From Methanobacteriota archaeon (GTDB lineage Archaea > Thermoplasmatota > Thermoplasmata > Thermoplasmatales > GCA-001856825), in the NCBI GenBank assembly GCA_017857235.1, contig JAFMDN010000011.1:1-36031 (forward strand): 36,031 nt of DNA, given 5' to 3'. Positions 16,040 to 24,723 of the stretch are shown here, in pieces (position 1 is the first letter of the stretch; every line of letters starts with the position of its first letter). The notes beneath the pieces were generated by a model. The model did not search any database and had not been told where the DNA came from. It saw only the letters and a program-made list of their open reading frames with translations. Position numbers and translations under genes: made by a program.

Positions 16040-16271
16040 AATTTTATAATGCTTCCATGTTGCGTTTCTTTAAAATTTAATGGATAGTTAATATCATTTC
16101 TCAACTTTTATAACGATTTATGATCATTCCTAAAAATTTTCTTTAATTGAAATCAAATTTATCTTAGTGAGTTAGCATATTATTTCCTTACTATTGACAT
16201 CCTTATCACCAAACCAAGCATCTTACCGAAGGTTGAAGTCTTAACATATATGCACTGGTCATAAGCTAATG

Positions 16272-16314
16272 GAATTATAAAAGCTTGAAATATTGAAATT
16301 ATATAGGTACAACA
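16272..16314 (+). promoter_or_regulatory. Promoter of the moaA-moaD-moeB-mobA operon
   Basis: ATTATAAAAG at 16274-16283 is a strong TATA-like element about 32-41 bases before the moaA ATG at 16315, predicting a short leader of about ten bases. No SD is obvious in front of moaA. Confidence 0.5.
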
Positions 16315-17214
16315 ATGATAAAAGATAATTTCGGTCGTCCTCTAAATAGTTTGAGAATCCAACTGAATGCCACCTGTAATTTTAAATGTTTTTTCTGCCA
16401 CATGGAGGGCACTGAGGAAAATACAAAAACTATGAGTCTGGAAGAAATTGAAAAGGTGATCAAGGCTGCATCTCAGTTGGGTGTAAAGAGAATAAAATTT
16501 ACAGGTGGCGAACCTTTACTTCGAAGGGATATTTTAGAAATTATAAAGGTTACAAGAAAATATATTGATGGCGATATTTCCTTAACAACAAATGGCTATT
16601 TCCTGGAAGGTATGGCTGTCAAGCTCAAAGAAGCCGGGCTTAATAGAGTAAATATATCTCTACATGCCATGACTCCAGAATCTTTTAAGACCATAACAGG
16701 TATAGGTTCTCTCAATATAGTGAAAGAAGGAGCTAAGGCAGCTGTAAGGGCTGGATTGAATCCGGTCAAGCTAAACATGGTTATTCTTAAGGGTATAAAT
16801 GACGGTCAAATTTTTCAATTGCTGGATTTTGCCCGAGAGATAGGAGCCATGGTCCAATTTATTGAATTAGAATCCCCAAGGGAAAAAGAAAAAGAAGAAT
16901 GGTTTAGAAGATTTCATGTAAGTCTGGATTTCATTGAAGATCTTTTGAAGCCTTATCTTAAAGGGATAGAATACAATCCCCTTCATAAGAGGAGAATTTT
17001 GATCCTTGATTATAATGGTTCTGAATTGAAGGTAGAAATTGTAAACCCGCATAGGAATCATGATTTCTGTATGAACTGCACTAGACTGAGGATAACCTCA
17101 ACTGGCAGTGTACAAACTTGCATTCATAGACCGGATCAGAGAATATCGATTGATTATAATAATACATCTGAATCTTTAATAGTAGCAACCAAGATGAGAG
17201 AACCGTACTGGTGA
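16315..17214 (+). CDS. moaA: GTP 3',8-cyclase MoaA
   Basis: This radical-SAM enzyme starts molybdopterin synthesis by rearranging GTP to 3',8-cyclo-GTP. The 299 residues contain the SAM cluster motif C-x3-C-x2-C at Cys21, Cys25 and Cys28, the SAM-binding FTGGEPLLRRD (62-72), and the second cluster at Cys252, Cys255 and Cys269. The protein ends REPYW rather than with the Gly-Gly tail of bacterial MoaA. It heads a four-gene operon. MoaC, which acts next, is not encoded in the window. Confidence 0.95.
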   Translation: MIKDNFGRPLNSLRIQLNATCNFKCFFCHMEGTEENTKTMSLEEIEKVIKAASQLGVKRIKFTGGEPLLRRDILEIIKVTRKYIDGDISLTTNGYFLEGMAVKLKEAGLNRVNISLHAMTPESFKTITGIGSLNIVKEGAKAAVRAGLNPVKLNMVILKGINDGQIFQLLDFAREIGAMVQFIELESPREKEKEEWFRRFHVSLDFIEDLLKPYLKGIEYNPLHKRRILILDYNGSELKVEIVNPHRNHDFCMNCTRLRITSTGSVQTCIHRPDQRISIDYNNTSESLIVATKMREPYW

Positions 17215-17218
17215 TAGC

Positions 17219-17458
17219 ATGAAAATCAGAGTAAAATTTTATGCCCGTTACGGAGATAAGTTTGGGAAAGAGCATTATATAGATATTGAGAGTTCGATGA
17301 GTGTAGAAAATTTCTTAAAACTGCTTTATAAGGTAATTCCGGGTTTACAAAATGAAAGGAATATTATACTGGCCATTAATGATTCTTTGGCTTCTGCTGA
17401 TTATATATTGAAAGATGGAGATAGTGTTTCAATATTTCCCCCTCCAGGAGGAGGATAA
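17219..17458 (+). CDS. moaD: Molybdopterin synthase sulfur carrier MoaD
   Basis: A 79-residue ubiquitin-like sulfur carrier. It begins MKIRVKFYARYGDKFGK and ends SIFPPPGGG; the terminal Gly-Gly is adenylated by the E1-like protein encoded next and then thiocarboxylated for use by MoaE. An SD-like GGTGAT (17210-17215) overlaps the moaA stop. The last glycine codons (GGAGGAGGA) also serve as the SD for the following gene, which starts one base after the moaD stop codon. Confidence 0.93.
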   Translation: MKIRVKFYARYGDKFGKEHYIDIESSMSVENFLKLLYKVIPGLQNERNIILAINDSLASADYILKDGDSVSIFPPPGGG

Positions 17459-18181
17459 ATGTTTGAAAGATATTTAACTCAGATAGCGTTTGCAAAATTA
17501 TTCCCTGATGGGCAGAGAAAATTGATGCAGACCACAGTAGGCATCGTTGGAGTCGGGGGGACTGGTAGCCATATTTCAGACCTTATTGTAAGGATGGGGT
17601 TCGGGAAAGTTAAAATTGTAGATCATGACACTGTTGAAATTTCCAATCTAAATAGGCAGTCTTTATATGACGAATATGATATTGGAAGACCCAAAGTATT
17701 AGCGGCCTATGAAAAATTAATTAAAATAAATAGAGAAGTAAAAATTATCCCAATAAATAAGAAAGTCACTGAGGAAAATGTTGATGAAATACTTGGAGAT
17801 GTTGACATTATTATGGACGGTACTGATTCTTTTGGTGCAAGAGGATTATTAAACAGATTTTCAATCGAGAGGGAAAAAATCTTCATATTTTCGGCGGTAG
17901 AAGGATCAGCAGGTATGGCGAAGGCCATTATCCCTAAAAAAACAGCATGCCTTGAATGTATAGGGTATCCGACATACGGAGATTCAGTCCCTTGTTCTGT
18001 CAACGGCCTGATCCCAAACGTAGTTGAAATGGCTGCAGCAATTTCCGTTACGTTAGCAGTGAAGAGTCTACTTGATTATGTTGAAGATGAAATCGTTGTA
18101 TTTGATTCATGGGACCTATCATTGGAAAAGGTAAAAACTAAAATCAATCCTTCCTGTAAAATTTGTGGGCATAGAAAATGA
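17459..18181 (+). CDS. moeB: MoeB/ThiF-type sulfur-carrier adenylyltransferase
   Basis: An E1-like enzyme that activates the C terminus of MoaD with ATP. The 240 residues hold the nucleotide site GVGGTGSH (31-38), Asp55, the NLNRQ loop (63-67) and Lys79. Two CxxC pairs (CLEC and the C-terminal CKIC) make the structural zinc site. No rhodanese domain is attached, so the sulfur donor comes from elsewhere. Placement directly after moaD indicates a role in molybdopterin synthesis, though archaeal members often also serve other small carrier proteins. It overlaps mobA by ATGA. Confidence 0.92.
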   Translation: MFERYLTQIAFAKLFPDGQRKLMQTTVGIVGVGGTGSHISDLIVRMGFGKVKIVDHDTVEISNLNRQSLYDEYDIGRPKVLAAYEKLIKINREVKIIPINKKVTEENVDEILGDVDIIMDGTDSFGARGLLNRFSIEREKIFIFSAVEGSAGMAKAIIPKKTACLECIGYPTYGDSVPCSVNGLIPNVVEMAAAISVTLAVKSLLDYVEDEIVVFDSWDLSLEKVKTKINPSCKICGHRK

Positions 18182-18723
18182 TTGCCGTGATATTTGCCAA
18201 AGTTAGCCAGAGACTTCCAAACAAGCATATGCTTAATATTTGTGGAAAACCCTTAATTCTTAGAGTTTATGAGACTGCTTTGAACAGCGGACTATTCAAT
18301 GATGTAATAATTTATTCGAAAAACCCCAATCTAAATGTTAATGCTAATATTGTTTTTGATAATTCATCGGGAGTACTCATTGACGCTGTTGAGAGTGCAA
18401 TAAAGCTATTCGGCACTATATTTGCTCTTGGTGGAGATATGCCTTACTTAGATTCCGAAATCCTATCAAAAATTTATGAAAATTATGAAAATGATACTGT
18501 ATACGGACTCAACAATGATGGCATCCCTGAGCCTTTACTTGCCATTTATAATGGAGGATCAGATAAATGCATCGAAAAATTCAAACAAAGTTCAAAGTCA
18601 GTTTCTAAATATTTAAAAAATTATGGAAAAGCTATTCCATTAAAAGAAGAGTCTTGGAAAGTTAAAAGCATTAACGTTTTTGATGATTATGAGCAAGCTT
18701 TGAAAATTCTTGGATGTTATTAA
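18178..18723 (+). CDS. mobA: MobA-like nucleotidyltransferase (cofactor guanylyltransferase)
   Basis: A 181-residue single-domain nucleotidyltransferase. It has the metal-binding FALGGDMPYL (83-92), close to the MobA pattern, and GKPLILRVYE (23-32) after the N-terminal loop. The usual LAGGxSxRMGxxK loop is replaced by IFAKVSQRLPNKH (5-17), closer in look to CMP-sugar synthetase loops. Operon position strongly suggests it attaches GMP or CMP to the pterin cofactor for the formate dehydrogenase encoded next. The start overlaps the moeB stop as ATGA. Confidence 0.8.
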   Translation: MIAVIFAKVSQRLPNKHMLNICGKPLILRVYETALNSGLFNDVIIYSKNPNLNVNANIVFDNSSGVLIDAVESAIKLFGTIFALGGDMPYLDSEILSKIYENYENDTVYGLNNDGIPEPLLAIYNGGSDKCIEKFKQSSKSVSKYLKNYGKAIPLKEESWKVKSINVFDDYEQALKILGCY

Positions 18724-18735
18724 TGATTCGCAAGT

Positions 18736-18777
18736 AACTGTAAAAATCTTATCTAATTGTATCTGATTTACTATTAG
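18736..18777 (+). promoter_or_regulatory. Promoter region of the formate dehydrogenase operon
   Basis: An A/T run at about 18740-18751 (TAAAAATCTTAT) lies 27-38 bases before the fdhA ATG, as expected for a TATA element with a very short or absent leader. No SD is seen before 18778. Read-through from mobA, 54 bp upstream, is also possible. Confidence 0.4.
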
Positions 18778-20790
18778 ATGGCTCAAATTAGTGTGTGTCC
18801 ATACTGTGGAACCGGATGCCAAATTGTAGTGCCTGAGAAGGATGAGCCATTTTCTGTTTCAGGGTACAAAGGCTCCCCCGTTAACAATGGAAAGTTGTGT
18901 ATAAAGGGTTATACTGGTCTGAACTATAGTTTTTCTAAAGAAAGATTGACATACCCTCTTTTTAATGAAAACGGAAATTTCATTAGGATTTCGTGGGAAG
19001 ATGCCATAGAATTAGCTGCAAATAAATTGTTGAAAATCAGGGAAGAATTCGGACCGGATTCAGTGGCATTTCAATCTTCGGCTAAATGTACTAACGAAGA
19101 GAATTATTTGATGCAGAAAATGGCAAGGGTATTTGGTACTAATAATATAGATCATTGTGCAAGAAGCTGCCATAGTCCTACCGCATTAGGTTTAATTAAT
19201 ACATTGGGAACCGGTGCTGCAACTGGATCTATTAAAAGCCTAGAGGGTACCAATACCTTTTTCATTATAGGCTCCAATACAACGGAACAGCATCCTATAA
19301 TAGGCTCCAAAATAATTAGCGAAGTCAAGAAAGGGAAGAAACTAATTGTTGCAGACCCTAGGAAGATTAAGTTAGCCGAATTGGCAGATATTCATATGCA
19401 ATTTAGACCCGGTACTGACGTTGCCCTCCTTAATAGTTTGATGTTTGTCATAGTAAAAGAAAAACTTTATGACAAGGAGTTCATAGATAGTCGCACAGAA
19501 GGATTCAATGAGTTAAGGGAGGAGGTTATCAAATACGATCCCATTATCACGTCCGAAATTACCGGTGTTGAGCCAGAATTAGTTTATGAGGCTGCCAGAA
19601 CTTATGCTACTAACAGACCTTCAGCCATATTTTATGCGATGGGTATCACTCAGCATATTCATGGAACCGAAAATGTGATGAACGTTTCCAATTTAGCCTT
19701 AATTACAGGCAACTTAGGGAAATATGGATCAGGAATATTTCCATTAAGGGGGCAAAATAATGTCCAAGGAAGTAGCGATATGGGTGCACTGGCAGAATTT
19801 TATCCTGGCTATATTAGATGGGATTCAGACAAAATCGAGAAGTTTGCAAAACTCTGGAATTCAACTCTCCCAAAGAAAAAGGGACTTACTTTATCCGAAA
19901 TGTTTGACAAGGCGGCAGATGGCGAAATTAAAGCAATTTATCTCATGGGGGAAAATCCATTAATCACTGAAGCAAATATTGCGAGAGTAGAAGAAGGAAT
20001 CGACAATCTCGAATTTTTCATAGTTCAGGATATTTTCATGACGCTAACAGCCGCTAAAGCAGATCTTGTGCTTCCGGCGGCGTCTTCACTTGAAAAGGAG
20101 GGTACATTCACCAATACTGAGAGGCGTATTCAGAGGATATTCCCCATTTATAAGCCTCCAGGGGAAGCTAAGCCTGACTGGTGGATAATAAATAAAATAG
20201 GAAGCAGAATGAATTTATGGAAAGAGTATAGCGGACCTGAAGAAATTTTCAATGAGATCAGGGAGGCAATTTATAATTACTCCGGGGCAACATATGAAAA
20301 TATTTATCCCGTGGGAAAACAATGGCCAATTAATAAAGAAAATCCTGACGGAACTGAAATACTTCATACAAGATCATTCCCGCTTGGTAAGGGTAAGCTA
20401 GTTCCTATAAAATTCAATCCACCAAGCGAATCTGTGGACGGTGAGTATGATTTGATAATGACTACTGGTAGAAATTATTTCCATTGGCATTCCGGTACAA
20501 TGACCCGTCTTTCTCAGATATTGGAGAGGGAAGCTCCTGAACCATACATAGAAATCAATTCAGAAGATGCTTATGAGAGAAAAATAAGAAATGGTCAGTT
20601 GGTTAATGTAAAATCAAGGCATGGGGAGATCAGGATTAGAGCGAAGGTAACAAACCTCGTACCAAAAGGGATTGTTTTCATCCCGTTCCATTATAAAGAA
20701 TCAAGAGTGAACCTCCTTGTTGGCGAAAATCTTGATCCGATTTCAAAAATTCCAGAGTTTAAAGTTGTTGCAGTGAAGGTGATGCCATGA
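18778..20790 (+). CDS. fdhA: Formate dehydrogenase catalytic subunit, cysteine type
   Basis: A Mo/W-bis-pterin oxidoreductase that oxidises formate to CO2. The 670 residues begin with a 4Fe-4S site at Cys7, Cys10, Cys14 and Cys41, followed by the electron-relay lysine Lys43. The metal ligand is Cys130 next to His131 (CARSCHSPTALG); no selenocysteine is used. NNVQGSSDMG, the EKEGTFTNTERR segment and the C-terminal pterin domain (GRNYFHWHSGTMTR, RHGEIRIRAKV) match formate dehydrogenases. There is no Tat signal and no membrane anchor, so the enzyme is cytoplasmic. It overlaps the next gene by ATGA. Confidence 0.93.
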   Translation: MAQISVCPYCGTGCQIVVPEKDEPFSVSGYKGSPVNNGKLCIKGYTGLNYSFSKERLTYPLFNENGNFIRISWEDAIELAANKLLKIREEFGPDSVAFQSSAKCTNEENYLMQKMARVFGTNNIDHCARSCHSPTALGLINTLGTGAATGSIKSLEGTNTFFIIGSNTTEQHPIIGSKIISEVKKGKKLIVADPRKIKLAELADIHMQFRPGTDVALLNSLMFVIVKEKLYDKEFIDSRTEGFNELREEVIKYDPIITSEITGVEPELVYEAARTYATNRPSAIFYAMGITQHIHGTENVMNVSNLALITGNLGKYGSGIFPLRGQNNVQGSSDMGALAEFYPGYIRWDSDKIEKFAKLWNSTLPKKKGLTLSEMFDKAADGEIKAIYLMGENPLITEANIARVEEGIDNLEFFIVQDIFMTLTAAKADLVLPAASSLEKEGTFTNTERRIQRIFPIYKPPGEAKPDWWIINKIGSRMNLWKEYSGPEEIFNEIREAIYNYSGATYENIYPVGKQWPINKENPDGTEILHTRSFPLGKGKLVPIKFNPPSESVDGEYDLIMTTGRNYFHWHSGTMTRLSQILEREAPEPYIEINSEDAYERKIRNGQLVNVKSRHGEIRIRAKVTNLVPKGIVFIPFHYKESRVNLLVGENLDPISKIPEFKVVAVKVMP

Positions 20791-21716
20791 TATATTCACT
20801 AAATGCTGAAGAAATGGCCCAACTATATGAAAGAATCAGCAAAGAGTTCGAGACCTATGGTACCGTGGATATACAGGGTGACATAACATTCTCCAGAATT
20901 GAAAGTTATGATGAATTAAGAATTGGCAGATCTGATAAACCACCCAAAGAATTCCTAATAGGTAGAAATGAAAACGTCCTTGTTTTTACAGAGCCTAATA
21001 AAAAAGCAGTGTTTGGGGTTATGAGTTGTGATCTCAAGGGATTCTATATAATGGATAAACAGATTTACGGAAAAGATCCTTTTTACACTGCCAGAAGGGA
21101 TAACACAGTTTTCATAAATTACGTCTGTACTGAACCTTGCGAGACAGGTTTCTGTTCAAGCTTTGGTGGCCCTCTTCTGAATGATTACCAGATACAGGTA
21201 ATTAATTATGAAAATGACAAGTATTTAATCTATGCTGATGATGCCTATAAATCATTTTTTGAGGGTTTTAAACAAGCATCGAAAGAGGAAATTTCAAAGG
21301 TGGAGAAATTAATGCATAATTTTAATATGAAACAGAAAAAACATGAAGTAGAGGGTATCGAAAATAGAATAAAATGGAATTCTAAACTCTGGGACGAATA
21401 TGCTAAAATATGCATACAGTGTGGAGCTTGCAATTACTCCTGCCCCACTTGCTATTGCTTCGATTTAAATGATGTGGGAGAAGAGAGATTCAGAGAATGG
21501 GATTCATGCATTCTGGCTGGTTTTACGAAAACATCTGCGGGTAATCCAAGAGAATCTCTTGCATCAAGATTAAGGCAGCGTTTCTATCATAAATTCGTTT
21601 ATTACAAAAAATCCAAAGGAGAGTACTTATGTACAGGATGCAATAGATGTACTGATGATTGCCCTGTAGATATTGAAATTAAAGAGGTGATAGATCATGA
21701 CTACAATAATGAATAG
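20787..21716 (+). CDS. Iron-sulfur electron-transfer subunit, HydB/AsrA-like
   Basis: A 309-residue protein with two C-terminal 4Fe-4S sites: Cys209, Cys212, Cys215, Cys219 and Cys282, Cys285, Cys288, Cys292. Extra cysteines (Cys222, Cys224, and Cys114, Cys118, Cys123 in CTEPCETGFC) suggest further cluster or metal binding. The layout matches the beta subunit of archaeal sulfhydrogenases and anaerobic sulfite reductase subunit A. Between fdhA and a flavoprotein gene it most likely carries electrons from the formate site to FAD. Its ATG overlaps the fdhA stop. Confidence 0.85.
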   Translation: MIYSLNAEEMAQLYERISKEFETYGTVDIQGDITFSRIESYDELRIGRSDKPPKEFLIGRNENVLVFTEPNKKAVFGVMSCDLKGFYIMDKQIYGKDPFYTARRDNTVFINYVCTEPCETGFCSSFGGPLLNDYQIQVINYENDKYLIYADDAYKSFFEGFKQASKEEISKVEKLMHNFNMKQKKHEVEGIENRIKWNSKLWDEYAKICIQCGACNYSCPTCYCFDLNDVGEERFREWDSCILAGFTKTSAGNPRESLASRLRQRFYHKFVYYKKSKGEYLCTGCNRCTDDCPVDIEIKEVIDHDYNNE

Positions 21717-22473
21717 CTTTAAACCACATGAAAAGAGGATAGCGAGGAAAATAAAAGAAACCACAGATATTTTTACTATAGAAATTGATATGGAATCCAA
21801 TTCTTATCCAGGGCAATTTTATGAGCTCTCAATACTTGGAATTGGAGAAGCGCCCATTTCTGCAGCTTCCAGTAGTTCAGAAAAACTGAAATTCACCATT
21901 AGAAGTATAGGCCATGTTACTTCCAAAATATTTGAACAGGATGTCATAGGAGTGAGGGGACCTTATGGAAACTATTGGCCATTCAAAGAATATGACAGAA
22001 TCTTGGCAATAGCAGGAGGAATTGGGATTCCACCAATAAGGGCTCTTATTCATGAATTAGAGGGTAAAAAGGATTTATGGGTCATCTATGGAGCTAGGAC
22101 TCCTTCCGACCTTGTCTATAAATATGAATTTGATCAATGGAGAAACAAGGCTAACCTCATATTAACAGTGGACAGAGGAGATGAAAGTTGGAATGGAAAA
22201 GTAGGACTTGTTACCAAATACATTCCTGAAATACCGGATTTAAAAAACATGGCTGCCTTTCTTATTGGACCACCAATAATGATGGAAAATTCTGTTAAGG
22301 ACCTTTTGAAATATGGCTTGCAACCTGAAAATATATTTCTTAGCCTGGAGAGAAGAATGGAGTGTGGGTTTGGAGTTTGTGGACATTGCAATGTTGGCCA
22401 CTTTTATGTCTGCGAAGACGGACCAATATTCAGGTATTCTGAAGTTAGTAATCTTCCAGAGTTGTTTTTGTAA
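21697..22473 (+). CDS. FAD/NAD(P)-binding, 2Fe-2S electron-transfer subunit, HydG/AsrB-like
   Basis: A 258-residue ferredoxin-reductase-type protein: a beta-barrel FAD domain (about 10-98, GPYGNYWP), an NAD(P) domain (AGGIGIPPIRAL at 106-117, YGART at 131-135) and a C-terminal 2Fe-2S site formed by Cys223, Cys228, Cys231 and Cys239. This is the pattern of sulfhydrogenase gamma subunits, AsrB and PyrK. With its two partners it should make a soluble formate:NAD(P)+ oxidoreductase (inference from order and domains). The ATG at 21697 has the SD GAGGTGAT (21685-21692) and lies 20 bp inside the upstream gene. Confidence 0.87.
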   Translation: MTTIMNSFKPHEKRIARKIKETTDIFTIEIDMESNSYPGQFYELSILGIGEAPISAASSSSEKLKFTIRSIGHVTSKIFEQDVIGVRGPYGNYWPFKEYDRILAIAGGIGIPPIRALIHELEGKKDLWVIYGARTPSDLVYKYEFDQWRNKANLILTVDRGDESWNGKVGLVTKYIPEIPDLKNMAAFLIGPPIMMENSVKDLLKYGLQPENIFLSLERRMECGFGVCGHCNVGHFYVCEDGPIFRYSEVSNLPELFL

Positions 22474-22519
22474 ATTCTAACCCCCATGAATTTTTCTTAT
22501 TTCAATAATTTTGAAGGCA

Positions 22520-24370
22520 TTATGCTATTCCCAATTCCCTAAGTACTTCAGGCTTTGGACTTCCATTTTCATCTAATCCAATCTCATCAAGATACTCCTT
22601 TACCATTGTTTTATAATCTACAGTTATTCCAGCTGTCGGGCCAGCCTTTAGTGGCGGTTTTCCAATTACTCTATCAGGTAGGTCGACCTTCATTGGGTTT
22701 ATACCGCATTTATAATTGAAGTAATGTCTGCTTATTTGTATTCTTCTACCTATTTCCATAAGCTCTTCCGGTGTGACTTCCCATCCCATGATAGCTTTTA
22801 AAAGCTTAGCATATGGATAAGAATTAGGCCAGACAGAAGTTGAAAACATGCACATCCCTGTTGAGTTTATAATCTGCATACCATATGTTGAAAGGGCTTG
22901 TAGTTTGCCCTTACCCTCATACTTGTATCTCTCAATTTTATTTCTTTCCACAGGATATTCAAATGGAAGAGTTATATAGCCTCCTTCATCAAATCCAATT
23001 CCTCCGGCCGTATGTCTGCCTGGAGTTGGATCTGCTGCATAAGTAGTGGCAAGAGATGGCATAAGCCTTGGATCATGCATAGGTAATTCCTGACCATGCG
23101 CATGCATAGCAGCCTCGTAACATTTACCTCCCAGTATCTCGGAGGCCTTCTTTACCCCCTGCCCCAATATCTTGCCTATTCCCTCCCCGTCAATTATCAT
23201 CTGTAAAAGTCTGATCATTGAATCCGGTTTACCGAACCCTATTTCAAATCCTATTTGTTCCTTGGTAATATAACCCTTTTCGTAGCATTCGTTAGCAAAC
23301 GCAATCACAGCACCAGCACTAATAATATCCAGACCTTCGCGGTTGCACATTTCGAAGGCCATCGCCATGGCATCTAGATCTGAAATCAAATTTAAACCTC
23401 CAAATGATCCTGTTCCTTCATACTCCAGTCTATGACCTTTAATTTCGCCATACTTGGTATGCCTTGATATTGTACCACCGCAAGCTAGAACACATTGTGC
23501 ACAGCCATATGATCTTATTTTATCCTTTGCAATGTTCTCTCCGCTTATTTTTCGAGCATTTTCCTCACCAAAATCGATTAAGCCGACACCTGCCCAATTC
23601 TTGATTGGAGTGTCCCCATTCAAATGGGATGACTCGGTTATCATTGTTGTTCCGTACAGCTGCCATGGCCTCACTGATTCTATATTTCTGTGAAACATCG
23701 CCTGTATTTCTTTTAAAGTTTGCCTTAGAAGATCCATATCATAAACTTCGAGTTTCTTTGTACCTCTAACTAATATCCCCTTTACTTTTTTTGATCCCAT
23801 TACTGCACCTAGTCCAGACCTGCCAGCAGCTCTCCCGTAATCATTCATTATGCCAGTAATTAAAGATAGATTTTCAGCTGGTCTCCCTATAACCAGCGCC
23901 TGTCCCTTTGGTTCCAATCTTCTAAGATAATCCTCAGCCTCATAAGCGCTTTTACCCCATATTTCGGAAGCGTCTTCCAAGCTATAATTTCCGTCCTTGA
24001 TTTTTATATATACGGGCTTATCAGAAATTCCTTTTATGAAAATACCATCAAAACCACTATTCTTTAATTCTGGACCAAATTTCCCGCCACAGTTTGCATC
24101 TCCCCATGTTCCAGTAAGGGGTGATTTCCCAACGACTTCAAATCTGCCTCCCAATGGAACCCCATTAGAATTGAAAATACCTGTAATTATTCCCAAAATG
24201 TTATCAGGCCCAAGAGGATCCTCATCTCCTTTCATTTCTCTATTTAGGATGTAAGAACCTAAACCATTTCCAGTTAAGTATTTTCTATAAATTTCTTCTG
24301 GTATTTCTTCCTCCCACATTTCTTTTTTAGTTAGATCAACCCAAAGGATTTTTCCGTTTACACCATACAT
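22520..24370 (-). CDS. aor: Tungsten-dependent aldehyde:ferredoxin oxidoreductase
   Basis: A 616-residue AOR-family enzyme, normal in length, that oxidises aldehydes to carboxylic acids with a W-bis-pterin and a 4Fe-4S cluster. Cluster ligands are Cys290, Cys293, Cys297 and Cys507. The N-terminal domain carries VNGKILWVDLT, GVPLGGRFEVVGKSPLTGTW and GDANCGGKFGPELK, and the pterin-binding part has HAHGQELPMHDPRL (423-436) followed by TPGRHTAGG. It is cytoplasmic and should pass electrons to ferredoxin. The aldehyde specificity is unknown. It converges with the formate dehydrogenase operon and diverges from the tungstate importer about 0.8 kb away. Confidence 0.94.
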   Translation of the reverse strand: MYGVNGKILWVDLTKKEMWEEEIPEEIYRKYLTGNGLGSYILNREMKGDEDPLGPDNILGIITGIFNSNGVPLGGRFEVVGKSPLTGTWGDANCGGKFGPELKNSGFDGIFIKGISDKPVYIKIKDGNYSLEDASEIWGKSAYEAEDYLRRLEPKGQALVIGRPAENLSLITGIMNDYGRAAGRSGLGAVMGSKKVKGILVRGTKKLEVYDMDLLRQTLKEIQAMFHRNIESVRPWQLYGTTMITESSHLNGDTPIKNWAGVGLIDFGEENARKISGENIAKDKIRSYGCAQCVLACGGTISRHTKYGEIKGHRLEYEGTGSFGGLNLISDLDAMAMAFEMCNREGLDIISAGAVIAFANECYEKGYITKEQIGFEIGFGKPDSMIRLLQMIIDGEGIGKILGQGVKKASEILGGKCYEAAMHAHGQELPMHDPRLMPSLATTYAADPTPGRHTAGGIGFDEGGYITLPFEYPVERNKIERYKYEGKGKLQALSTYGMQIINSTGMCMFSTSVWPNSYPYAKLLKAIMGWEVTPEELMEIGRRIQISRHYFNYKCGINPMKVDLPDRVIGKPPLKAGPTAGITVDYKTMVKEYLDEIGLDENGSPKPEVLRELGIA

Positions 24371-24456
24371 AATTATGATAAGAAATATTCGTTCATATTC
24401 TTTTCTAAAAGTTAAGCCTAAATTTATTAATGAGTTAGGTTAAATGGATGCAATTA

Positions 24457-24723
24457 ATGTTTGTTTATTTTTCACATAGAATTGATGACTACAAAGACCT
24501 CATAAATGCATTTACTTGCTTAGACTAAAATGGGAACAAATATTCAATAGACGATAAGAAAAACTGGAATCTTGAAAAATTGTTCATAATAAAGGCTGGT
24601 ATTAAACCTGACAATGATATACTCGCTTAGATGCTTCTTGAAGCTAAAATACCGGTTGGATCAAAAGAAGGTAAAATAAACCCTCTTCAAAAATTAATTA
24701 AAGAACATTATGAAGCTAGATGA
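24457..24723 (+). pseudogene. Decayed 89-codon reading frame with two in-frame stops
   Basis: Reading from the ATG at 24457 gives a protein-like sequence to a TGA at 24721, broken only by TAA at 24526-24528 and TAG at 24628-24630. The peptide pieces are hydrophilic and well composed (for example SHRIDDYKDLINAF, DDKKNWNLEKLFIIKAG, EAKIPVGSKEGKINPLQKLI). Both stops differ from Glu codons by one change (GAA to TAA, GAG to TAG), and Glu would fit each context. The family is not recognised. A recent pseudogene is the simplest reading; translational read-through is less likely because two different stops are involved. Confidence 0.5.

Larger units (their letters stand above)
15995..16314 (+). other. 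Intergenic region between moaE and moaA
   Basis: This is 320 bp without a credible gene. It contains a terminator-like hairpin at 16017-16039 near its left end and a TATA-like box at 16275-16282 near its right end. The middle is AT-rich with no repeat or RNA gene that could be recognised by eye. Confidence 0.6.

Noticed and set aside
16315-17214. Missing Gly-Gly tail of MoaA as a defect
   Set aside because: All cluster cysteines are present, and I believe archaeal MoaA proteins commonly end differently from bacterial ones; not evidence of inactivity.
18778-20790. Selenocysteine in the formate dehydrogenase
   Set aside because: The metal-ligand position is a normal Cys codon (Cys130) and the frame has no internal TGA.
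24526-24630. In-frame TAG read as pyrrolysine
   Set aside because: The same frame also has a TAA, no pyrrolysine genes are in the window, and Glu fits both positions.
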